A stretch of 64,000 bases of DNA. Origin: Hymenolepis diminuta (taxonomy: Eukaryota > Platyhelminthes > Cestoda > Cyclophyllidea > Hymenolepididae). Location of the stretch: NCBI GenBank assembly GCA_900708905.1, contig CAADRB010000008.1, forward strand, positions 1,848,390 through 1,912,389, given 5' to 3'. Under the pieces are notes generated by a model. That model had not been told where the DNA came from, did no database searches, and was given only the letters and a program-made list of their open reading frames with translations. The position numbers and the translations under genes are program-made. Every line of letters begins with the position of its first letter. Position 1 is the stretch's first letter. Positions 11,851 through 21,270 of the stretch are shown here, piece by piece.

Positions 11851-12334
11851 TGATTTTCGTGGCCATATTGGCAGTAAATGATCCTTTCATAATGGCCTGC
11901 CTCATAACTTGAAAGAGCACAGATTTTAATGCAACTAAATATTGATAAGTCTTAATGTATCATTTGTGGACTTATATATACCGATCTATAAGTCCAACGG
12001 TATTTGTTGAATGCAGCAAGATATACTTAACTCAGCCAATCGACTTTTTGCACGTGTGTTCAGGCTAATATAATTTTGCATTTGGCGCAAATAAATATTG
12101 ATTAACTTACATGTTTTAATTTGAAAAAATGCGTTGTAAAACTATGTGCAATTACGGCTGTTTTAACTTGTTTATCATCGACTTATTGGATTGTTGAACT
12201 GTTGGCCTTAGGTGTAATCATTGTAGTAGAACCTGCAGTATCATGAAGTTTTTGGAAAAAAGAAAAAAATATGGAAAAGATAATAAACCTTCTTTTGTCT
12301 AAGAATTGGGGGCAATTTGTGAGGAATCGAAGAA

Positions 12335-12485
12335 TAATCATAACTGACGCCTCACGGAGGAATGTTTTTATACAAACTAAGTATTTTAATAATAAACGGG
12401 GGTTGCTTTTCTGGCCATCCCAGAATTGTTCTGACGGCATCAGTGGCTTGACTTATTCCTTCAATGCGGCCTCGGTCAGTATTAC
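12335..12485 (+). repeat. Dispersed repeat family A, copy 4 (3' half)
   Basis: Starts at ACTGACGCCTCACGGAGGAA, equivalent to the core of copies 1-3. It continues through ACGGGGGTTGCTTTTCTGGCC, CTGACGGCATCAGTGGCTTG and ACTTATTCC...GCGGCCTC, matching the 3' half of copy 3. The 5' half is absent or unrecognisable. Confidence 0.6.
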
Positions 12486-12989
12486 ATTCTGAACTTATGA
12501 ACCTCAACAACCATTCGTTTATAATATAGAAACGCATTTAATTGAAGAAAGAAATGTATTGCCTTATCTCTTGATAATAAACTTGTATGATTTCATTTGT
12601 GATCCAAATCGATGGTGACATCTAATCAGCAAACACCCCCGCATTATCCACTACTTCTGAATTTTATTATACTATTGGTTCTGAACCCATTACCTGACCT
12701 TAATGTACGATGACTGCCCTTCTTAAGGCATCCAGTAGATGTTGTTGTAGCTACGGCTGATACTAAGACTATCACAAACAATATGCAACCACGGTCTTCA
12801 AATCAGAAGACCAAGAGTTGAGAGTAAACCAAATTATATTGTGTAACGGCAATGGAATAGCGAGAAAGAAAAGGGAGAAAGTGGAAAGAAGAATAGGGCG
12901 AGAAGCGAGGGAGAGCGCACGAGAATCGAGCGTCTGTACCACCAAATTTACACTTGTCTGCACAATGGATTTTACGGGCAAAAACTGAG

Positions 12990-13007
12990 TCATCGCGAAA
13001 GCGATGA
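12990..13007. other. Perfect 7-bp hairpin with GAAA tetraloop
   Basis: TCATCGC-GAAA-GCGATGA. The loop fits the GNRA class, so plus-strand RNA would fold stably. No function is evident. Confidence 0.6.
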
Positions 13008-13177
13008 GAGTACAAATCGCTAAGCAATTTTTTCCAAGAGAAACGCTTGAAAACAGCTCAAACAGTTTGTCAAATCAATATTACTAAAAAATTATAAGAA
13101 AATTTGGGAAAATTCCTCAATTTATTTGGCCACCCTCCCGTCTTCTTATTTTGGATAAATTGATCTGGTAAATTAGC

Positions 13178-13212
13178 AGTTCTGAGATGGTAGTTTTTAC
13201 CATCTCAGAATT
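13178..13212. other. Long near-perfect hairpin (13-15 bp stem, 5-nt loop)
   Basis: TTCTGAGATGGTA, loop GTTTT, TACCATCTCAGAA: 13 perfect pairs at 13180-13210. A G-T and an A-T pair outside them extend the stem to 15. The loop is too short for a typical pre-microRNA. Confidence 0.75.
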
Positions 13213-14761
13213 TATGGCTAGCAGCTTAATACTGTCGACATTCCAGATAAGAGTACAATGCGTTAATCACATACCTCAATAATTCACAGTTTAAATCTAA
13301 CTTCTTGGATATTCCCTGTTTGTTGCCAATCGAAATATGCAAATAGGGGGAAAAAGACACACAAAAATGTGTAGTACGGGCGTTCATTTAATAATCAGGA
13401 TGCAGATAACTGATTTATTTCAAGGACAGATTTTATCTTTATATTTGTTATTTGCCTGTTCTTTACCTTTTTTCTATTCCCCTTTCTAATTAAACAAATG
13501 TTATGACCTCGGCACTCGGCAGGACGCCATTCTGCTCTTTTCACCTCATGACACATTCTTGATCAGTTCTAACTAACCACTACCCACTAAAGCTGTTTAT
13601 CTTAAATAGTTATATTAAAGACGGTGATTGAAGAGTAGAAAATAGCTTACACATACTAGAATCTGGAAAGTAGATTATATCTGAGTCATCACCCTTCTAA
13701 CTTCAACTGATCTTTATCACAAAAAATGGTAAAGACAAGATGGTAGGAGGTGGGTAGACTTTATTGGGAAAAAGCAAAAATAAGAGAGATGTATTGTATG
13801 TTGGTGTTCTGTTCTGCGTTTTTTAAAGTTCAGTTAGAGAAAAGGGGTAGTGAAGAGGTGATGTTTCTGGGGACTCAAAGTAGATCCTTAGAGCACAATG
13901 GATGTCCACATTCTTAGGTAGACCCTTCAGATTAATAGGGTCACAAAAGGAAAATGAAATTTGAACATTACGTCTTGAGAAGTAAAAAACTCCACCAAGG
14001 GTTGATGCTTCCTTGTACTAAAGACTGACTTTGATTGACGTATTTCAGAGGACTGAATTCTGTTGGAGCTTTATTTGAGAGCAGCTGAATTTTCATAAGC
14101 GAAAATTTGCATTTATTTGTATTTACTTAATTGCACATTTCAAGAAGCAGTTAGTGATTGCTCAGAGCAGAAGAAGACATACATCTGGGATTGCTCACCT
14201 TTAAAGAACGGTGGTGGTGTCATAGCAATCTCCAGTGCTTAGTCTGACTCTAAATAACTTAGTTCTACCAAACTGCTGGATCTGTTTATTGTTTCTTTCA
14301 GGTAATGTCAATAATGATGATGAAAGAAGGCACTTCTTCTACTGGCTTCATTCACATCGTATCAAGGGGTGAACAAGGGAGATGGGAAAAATTAAATATA
14401 GAAATACTTTTGAGACTAATATAATTACTCACAATGAAAGGTATATATTACATATGTAACATTCCTAAATCTTAATCTTATAAATGGGGATTATTGTAAT
14501 TATTACAATTATCAATATCCGGTTTATATTAATACTATTAGTTCGGAGCTATTTGTTAGTATAGATGCATATTCTAGGAGCTTTACTCATGTAGAAATAG
14601 AGAATATAATGGAGAAAGCGAAGCGAATAGAAGGAAAGGACATATAAAAATTAAAATAAAATATCGTGATAATCCATGCTTAGACATAAAATTGGTATCC
14701 ATGCTACAAACTTATAAAGTGGCAAAATATATCTGAAAAATTATTTTATCTCAAATCAAAC

Positions 14762-14975
14762 CTAAATCTTTCTCCAACATTGGAATTGGGTAGAGGGACA
14801 GCATCATGGAACGCACCTGGTGAGAAATGTAACTTCCATACCCCCTTCATCGGCCAGAATTAATTAATACGGTTAGCTATTTCTCTCATGGGGTGTGCAT
14901 TGGTGGACATCCTATCTGTGTCCTCTGACTTCGCAGACAATCATGTTTACCCCTGCTCTACTGGCTCACGTGTCA
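14762..14975 (-). repeat. tRNA-derived SINE, inverted copy
   Basis: Reverse-orientation SINE: AGCATCATGGAACG, CCTGGTGAGAAATG, CGGCCAGAATTAATTAATAC, then CCTCTGACTTCGCAGAC where the tRNA-like head lies. Confidence 0.6.
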
Positions 14976-15249
14976 AAGAAAATCAATTTTTAAAAACTAT
15001 TTATTTCAAGCCTCTCCTTCTAATTAGCAATTAGTGTAACCCTGAGTGCTATTAACAGTGTCTTAATTGCCCTTGTCGTCGCCTGACACATTCCCATCTC
15101 TAATTCCCCTATCACACTAAGCCATATTTTGCTACTGCTGTCGCTCCTTCTTTCGATGTTACAGTTAGTGCCAGTGCCAACAGCAAGAAGCAATCCGAGC
15201 GTATGCGTGTGACTGGGCAAGGTTTGCCCCTAAAAGGGGAAGACGGAGG

Positions 15250-15450
15250 GGAGAAGAGATTAGCGAAGGTATGAGTCACTGTGCGGGGCACAGGTAACCC
15301 CCGCCCTGCCTTGCCTTGCCCGGCCTGGTCCGTTGCACCAACTGTGTCCGCCCCTTATGTGTATCCACCCAGCCGTCCAACTTAGTAGTGTTGCGCAGTC
15401 TTTAGGGCGTGGGCTCTTGCGTCTACCCACTTGACGCATTTAGTTGGTAC
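15250..15450. other. C-rich island without recognised gene
   Basis: Contains CCCCGCCCTGCCTTGCCTTG followed by CCCGGCC and CCGCCCC, strongly GC-rich against the neighbours. The short minus-strand ORF at 15020-15220 next to it has no domain. It may be a promoter or a repeat fragment. Confidence 0.3.
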
Positions 15451-15597
15451 CCGTTACTTCTTCCCCATTAATATATGTTCATTTCCAGTCTCAAATGCCT
15501 ATGATCTATTTCTTAACCTATAATTCAGGCTATGAGAAAGGGCGAAATGCGAACTGAACAGAAAAGAGCATAGATGTAAATAAGAATTTGTCTCCCA

Positions 15598-15790
15598 AGC
15601 CCACTTGGAAAAGCATTTTCTGACACCCATCAAGGGTGGAGGGACTAGTAATATCAAGATCCCAAGGTGGGAAACTCGCAGTCTACCACCCCTTCATTAG
15701 CTTAACTTAACCAATGGGGTTGACAATTCCGTCCACTGGGTGCGTAGATGAGCGTATTAATCACTGCGTCATCGGCTATCAACATTACAT
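15598..15790 (-). repeat. tRNA-derived SINE, inverted copy
   Basis: GCCCACTTGGAAAAGCATTT starts the inverted tail. GGGAAACTCGCAGTCTACC and CCACTGGGTGCG follow, and the head GCGTATTAATCACTGCGTCA ends it. Confidence 0.55.
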
Positions 15791-16259
15791 TTATTGAAAG
15801 ATTAGAGAAGTGTAAAGTTATCAAACCCGAAGAGTAAAGATTTTTCTTGACTTCTATTTCACATGCAGTGAAATTTAAAGTTGGAGACTGGACACCAGTT
15901 TATTTTATTAATATACTTTTATTATCACTTTCGCTGAATTCTTTTCGCTTTTAACAAGGGAAATGCGCAGTCTAAGGACCGGATCACGATGTCTGTTCCT
16001 TCCATAAAAATATAGAACTTATAATTGATGAAAGCTAAGATCTAATATGAGATAATACTCTAAATTGTATTGTTACGGATATAAGCAATGATAGTGAAAC
16101 TTTAATGCTTTATTTTACATGTTAGATGTGCAGGTTGGAGGGTGAAATTTTTCCGTAGTGGATTGATCTGCTGTGGATTAGCTTTTAAAAATTAAATGTC
16201 GGATATGATTTTCTATTCAAAATTGACATTGTACGCCAGTCGTGTTGTGATTAATGGGG

Positions 16260-16455
16260 TAGTTTGTCAAGTCAGAGGTCCATACCCACGAGTGTGTACC
16301 ACAATGGTAAAATCTGGTTAATAAAGGGGAGAAAATTGCATCATTCGAGTTTCTCATCAGGAAGGCTCAATGATGCCATCTTTCCATCCAAGATATTTTT
16401 GGAAAACGCTTGTGTAAATGGGTCCTTTGATAAGCATTGGTGCTATTCCACTACT
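16260..16455 (+). repeat. tRNA-derived SINE, 5'-truncated copy
   Basis: Has GTCAAGTCAGAGGTC from the anticodon/B-box side, then TTCGAGTTTCTCATCAGGAA, TGATGCCATCTTTCCATCC and GGAAAACGCTTGTGTAAATG of the tail. It lies about 65 bp left of the mariner-like element. Confidence 0.6.
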
Positions 16456-16501
16456 TCATTCACACTAAAATTTCGATCCTTATTTGACTACTTTTCGGTC
16501 C

Positions 16502-16518
16502 ATATATATATATATATA
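16502..16518. repeat. (AT)n run at mariner insertion site
   Basis: Uninterrupted AT dinucleotides directly abut the left terminal repeat. A matching TATATATA abuts the right one, consistent with TA target duplication. Confidence 0.7.
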
Positions 16519-16519
16519 C

Positions 16520-16547
16520 AGGGCGCGTAAGGCATCTAAGGACACCG
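16520..16547. repeat. Left terminal inverted repeat of the mariner-like element
   Basis: Pairs with 17997-18023. Differences are mostly transitions (GCGCG/GTGCG, GGCAT/GGTAT, CTAAG/CTGAG). Confidence 0.85.
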
Positions 16548-16657
16548 TAGGTACTTTTAGAAAAATAGAAAATGAAAATGTTCATGATTGGAACTTACGA
16601 GTTCTTTTAACAAAACAAATATAAATAATATTAACCTAGGTTTTATTCTATATGCCC

Positions 16658-17970
16658 TTAATCGACTTCTATCATCCACCCCATTCGAGTCCGAAAGCGA
16701 CTACAGGCTTTTATCAGGTGGTGATTATTGATGTCCTCCATTGCTCGGGCTATTGCTTCCATCAGAGAGGAGGTTTTGGTGTTATGGAAATGCTTATTAA
16801 CTTCCTTATCAACCACGCCCTACACTCAATAATATACAAAGGATTAAGCACTGATGAGTTAGGAGGCGGCCATAAGTTTGGCGTGACATGATGATGAAAA
16901 TTCTCGGTCATCCAGTTCTGAGTTTTGAGAGCTTTATGGGATGGAGCCGAGTCTTGTTGAAAGACATGGGGAAGTCTTCCATTGGCTACACTTTCTATCT
17001 AAGGCAGCTTAACAATGATTCGAAGAGTCTCCTTATAGGCATCTGCTTCTGCTTTGACTTCTAGGTCCTGCGAAAAAATGGAGAAGTCATTGCCAGCAGA
17101 TGTCTATCAACATCAGGCGATTAGAAATGATTGACTGACGATGAGATCTCCACTACAGTGTCCACAGGTGGTCTCGCCCTACGTTTGCGTGTTTGCACAT
17201 AGATACCTAAACAGATGTCGATCATCACACCGAGACTCCGATGACGAGACATGATCGACGTCTAACGAAGAAAGGTTTTGTATATAAACTTAATTTACCT
17301 ATTAACAAATGGGGGTGGCTTGCCTGCCACCTCGGAACTGATCTGACGACATGAGTGATTTGACTTATTCCATCTATCCGATCGATGTGGCCTCCATAGA
17401 CCCTCTCAACGTTATAACGGTCACGTTGGAAATTTTTTTGGTAGGAGAAAAACCAAAGACACTACTGTTCTTCTGGACGCTTCAATTTCTTTGAGAGTGG
17501 TTTTGCACGCATTATACGATTCTCTTGAGTTGTGTTTGCTGACATAAACTGACCTCGCCTACGAATGTGTGAGATTTATATCCGGGGTCACGATGAACAA
17601 CATTTCCTATAGTTTGTTGTTCTTTCAGACACACGAAGATGTTTGGCAAGATGTGGCGCGTTGAATTGCCAGAATTTTTGTCCATCATGTAATGCACTCT
17701 TCTGACAAATTCAGGTGCTGTGAGTGAGTCAGCAGAGCGTTGACAATGCTGTTTTCTTTTCCTCGTTGTGGCCAATTCATCTTCATTGTTTTCATTCAGC
17801 TGCTTTCTAACTTTGTAAACGAAACATCTGGCGACTATTAGAAGTCTTGCAATTCCTAAATTGTTATGTTTCGCTTTTGCAGACACTAAGAGAGCGTGCC
17901 TTTTCATTTCATTAGTTGTAGTATCTGTCATGAGATCTTCTATTATAAAAAATACATTAATTAATATCAT
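16658..17970 (-). pseudogene. Mariner-like transposase pseudogene
   Basis: The N-terminal part (ATG at 17970 or 17931, open to 17512) has the paired-type HTH region: ARLLIVARCFVYKVRKQL, KRKQHCQRSADSL and TIGNVVHRDPGYKS. A TAA ends it at LKRIV; the frame can be followed past another stop to a WFFS-Y-Q-KNF segment, where the family has D-E, so the first catalytic Asp is replaced by Tyr. After the inserted repeat, the frame resumes with VKAEADAYKETL and VFQQDSAPSH (second Asp kept). It then has WPP and a Val in the place of the third catalytic Asp (NSSVLNPL), a frameshift, and VVDKEVNKHFHNTK to a TAA at 16658. Roughly 45 family residues are missing at the insertion point. Two internal stops (TAG) are also seen. 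Confidence 0.88.
17092..17415 (+). repeat. Dispersed repeat family A, copy 3 (longest, nested in mariner)
   Basis: Runs from GCCAGCAGATGTCTATCAAC to AACGTTAT, about 324 bp, the best-preserved copy. It interrupts the transposase coding frame, so it inserted after the mariner element or accompanied a deletion there. TCAT lies at the left edge and TCAC shortly after the right edge; a target duplication is possible but unproven. Confidence 0.75.
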
Positions 17971-17996
17971 CGGGTTAGTTTAAATTTTAAAAAATT

Positions 17997-18023
17997 TGTC
18001 TCCTCAGATACCTTACGCACCCT
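17997..18023. repeat. Right terminal inverted repeat of the mariner-like element
   Basis: The reverse complement matches the left repeat over about 27 bp with four or five mismatches, and abuts TATATATA. Confidence 0.85.
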
Positions 18024-19994
18024 ATATATACATAATGTTTAACTGAATATCGTAAATTAAACCGACTTCATTCAAGACAGCTTCCGCTGGATACCAGGCT
18101 GAATAAATTCGCATCCAATAGTATCTTTGTTTGCTCTTTCTACTCTTATATCAGTCGTTGGAAGGATAATCGCATTTTGAATATTTAATCAATGTTATTA
18201 AGATCGTGTATTTATAATTTGGGAGCATTATTTGAAAAAAATGTTAACTAATACGTTAATCTTCATAATTTTATTTTCACTTCCTGGATGAGTTTACATA
18301 AATTTGTATTATTATAGAAATTACATTGCTAAAAATTCCCTTTGATCCCTAAGTAAATTTAATCCATGGAAATTTAATCCCTGATAAATTTTCCCCCATA
18401 CACCCCCGATCCGAATTAGAATGAAAACTTCTAAAGTGTAATTTAAACTTCAAACCCAGGGAAGTTTCTGACTAACTTGATTATTAATTTTTTTCAATTT
18501 CTTAATTGGTTCATTTATTTTGAAAAGTACAATTTCACTGTTTAGATATATTTACGAAGATAAATGCATTTTAACTTAAAAAAATGTTCCAATGAGTTGT
18601 AATTTTTTTGAAAAACTTTTTATTTTAATTAAGTTAATCATTTGGGAAACACGGGGTACAACAGAAGATATTTATTAATTTTATTGGTAATCTTGTTTGT
18701 ATTTACATTTAATACTTAATTTGAAAAGCCATTCATGTCCAATTTAATCGCTATTGTGCTTTAATATGCACAGGCATTATCTACTTTAGAAAGTTAATAC
18801 CAGTCTCGGGGATTTTAAAGTCTATAGGTCAATCCAGTCTCGCTAATCTAGTTGTTTTCTACTTATATCATTATTTATTTCTAACTAGTCTCACTATTGT
18901 GAAACGAAAGAGAAACGTATTACAATAACACTTTTGATGTTGGATGCAGACAAGGTGCTAGTATGCCAAGTTAAAGTTCATAAGATCGATACCAATTATT
19001 GCAGTGTAAACATGACCGATCGTACAGGTTAAAAATGGTCAAGGGAGAGTAAAAGAATGCAAGTTCCTCAGAGAGTTAAAATTAATATACGTGCAAGTTA
19101 TTCAATTCAACACGAAATGGCATCAAGAAAGAAATAATTAGTCATTCATTTTAAGTCCATTTGCCAACATTACAAAAAAATAATAATGTAATAGTGGGGT
19201 TAATTTTTGACTTTCTAACTGGCTTTTTAAAAAATAGAAATGCATTTTTGGCATCTAACTTTAATGAAAAATGAACAAATCCACCCTGATTTATAAGAGT
19301 GTTACTCAGAGTGATGTGAAGATAGTCTATTTCAAACACGAGTCTAAGCATACTGCGTAGAGAGGCAATGTACAAGATGAGAGAGATTTCAGCATGATGT
19401 AGCGATCGCCTATCTAGTGACAAGAATTGCATCTGAGAAAAGAATACTTAAACTTATTGGCAAAAAACCAAGATATGAGTAGGAGTTTCCGCATTATGTC
19501 AAAGCTTTACTGGAAAGACTAAGGGTCTGCACTTGGTGAAGTTATATTCATAATGATGTCACACAGTTCACTCCAACTGCTCCACATAGGAAAGTTCATT
19601 CTTGAGATGGCAAATCAAACTGTGCTTGGATTCCATGTTAGTAATATTTCTGAATACACAAAAAATAACCAGTTAAATTAACTGACTACGTTAAGTACGA
19701 AGTTCATATACAAATGGAAAAGAGAAACCTTCAATCACACAAATTAAAATTGATGAACTTAGCAAGAAATCATCTAGAGCGCAGTGAGTGGTCGATAAGT
19801 AGCCAGTGGAGTAGGAACTGATGGTCTTACTCGCTCGTGCCGAGGATAAAGATAATGCTTGATAGGAATGTAATTTCATAGTAACAACGGAATGTATTAA
19901 ATAACAGATTGAAATCTTTACTAAGTACTATCTGAAGATCAATGGTTTACCGTTTCAAATACCAATAATTTGGGTGCAAGTAAATTGCATGTGC
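18024..19994. other. AT-rich non-coding stretch
   Basis: No recognisable gene or repeat. Very AT-rich at 18200-18760. The minus-strand frame at 19151-19432 lacks a domain. Confidence 0.4.
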
Positions 19995-20140
19995 CCTGAT
20001 GATGCAGAGGTTAACGTGCTCGTCAGATGAGTGTGAAAAGGAGAGTAGTGGAGCCATCTCACTGGTGACGCTGGATTGACTGAATCGACGGATTCATTGC
20101 AGAAAACCTCGAGATAAGTCAATTCAGGGAGCACAAAATA
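19995..20140 (+). repeat. tRNA-derived SINE, 5' part
   Basis: Head GATGCAGAGGTTAACGTGCT followed by CGTC, an A-box-like start, and a degenerate body. It lies just before another SINE piece in the same orientation. Confidence 0.45.
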
Positions 20141-20174
20141 GGATTTTCCTAGTTGTTCTGCGAAGATAAAAATC

Positions 20175-20360
20175 ACGGGCTCTGGTGCTCATAGGTGCAC
20201 GCCCAGTGAGGAGAATGGACGGCCCCACTGATTAAATCGGTTTAAAGAAAGGTGTGACCAAATTCGTACTCCTCACCAGGGAGATTCTTTGGTAGTGTCC
20301 ATCTACCGAAGACGAGTGTTTGGAAATACTTTCTTAAATTGACTTTGGCGTTTTAAGGTA
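20175..20360 (+). repeat. tRNA-derived SINE, body and tail
   Basis: CCAGTGAGGAGAATGGACGG, TACTCCTCACCAGGGAGATT and CTACCGAAGACGAGTGTTTG, then GAAATACTTTCTTAAATTGA: the best-preserved tail in the window. Confidence 0.65.
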
Positions 20361-21059
20361 AGTATCACATGTTGATGATAAGGATGTTTTAAATCTTACA
20401 ACAGTTAAAATATTTCTCTCCCGAAAGTCATTCTCAATGTTTAGGGAAAAGAGATCAGGCACTGTTTGTTGTCAAAGAGAAATGGCATCTACTTTCAAAT
20501 GATTTGCCAAATCATTAGCATTATTATTTATCATGCGATACCGAAAAAGCATCACAAGAAAGCATCTAAACGTGAGAAGTGGTTGAACAAATGAGGAAGA
20601 AATTCAAATAGAAATAAAGAATGGTGTCTGAACATTAAAAGGTTTTTTTTTTGGATTCAGATTTCACCAGGTTGTGGGATTTTTCTTTGTGAGTCCTACA
20701 ACTTAACGTTTCAAAATTCAAATATCTGAATTTGAGTTTATTCCAGGGATGTTCATTTGGTTAAACTGGGGTTCGGTCATGCCATCTCCAGTTACATAAT
20801 TGGTTAGTCTATTTCAACTGAATCATTTTCAACATAGAACATATAATGAAAAAGTCGAATTTCAGCATCTTCCACCAAATTTGAGAAATGAAAGTTATTT
20901 TTGGTCAAATTTACATAATTAATCATACACCGAATCTCTGTATCAGTAATTCTCCCCTGTATTCTTAATAAAGATTGCTTATAAGGAAGTACGCACATTT
21001 AAACAGTCATTCCACTTTGATTGAACTTATTTGGCGCTTATTTTAAAAAAAAACATTTC
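20361..21059. other. Non-coding stretch
   Basis: Nothing supportable as a gene. T-rich at 20640-20655. Confidence 0.4.
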
Positions 21060-21270
21060 CCAAGCGTATTAGGAGAAAGTGTCACAACACTTAACCTGGA
21101 CAGAGGAAAGGTATCCTGGAGCTGCTCTTACGAGAAACTGGAATTCCGTCACTCTTTCCATTGACCAGAATTACCCAGTGTGATTGGTTACCTACAGCAC
21201 TTGATGTACCCCGATGACCTCTGACTCCGCAGATATGCTCGTTGGCCATTGTGCCATCGACAGACACAGA
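21060..21270 (-). repeat. tRNA-derived SINE, inverted copy
   Basis: Tail AAGCGTATTAGGAGAAAGTG, body ACGAGAAACTGGAATTCCGT, TGACCAGAATTACCCAGTGT and head CCTCTGACTCCGCAGATATG, ending CATTGTGCCATCGACAGAC. Confidence 0.65.

Larger units (their letters stand above)
12486..14761. other. Non-coding stretch with purine tract and two perfect hairpins
   Basis: A purine-rich run lies at about 12858-12930. Hairpins at 12990-13007 and 13178-13212 are listed separately. No gene is supportable; overlapping minus-strand frames at 12772-13027 lack any domain. Confidence 0.4.
16519..18024 (-). mobile_element. Dead mariner-like (IS630/Tc1/mariner) transposon with nested repeat
   Basis: Terminal inverted repeats of about 27 bp: left from GGGCGCGTAAGGCATCTAAG (16521), right, reverse complemented, GGGTGCGTAAGGTATCTGAG, ending near 18023. 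Both are flanked by TATATA. Between them the minus strand carries a broken transposase (16658-17970), interrupted by a family A repeat at 17092-17415. Total length is about 1.5 kb including the roughly 0.32 kb insert. It cannot encode a working enzyme and appears old. Confidence 0.88.

Noticed and set aside
17237..17270. Hammerhead-ribozyme-like core in family A (CTGACG then a short loop and GAAGAAA)
   Set aside because: The base after CTGANG is T instead of the needed A, the helix II candidate is only 2 bp, and helices I and III do not pair in the required order.
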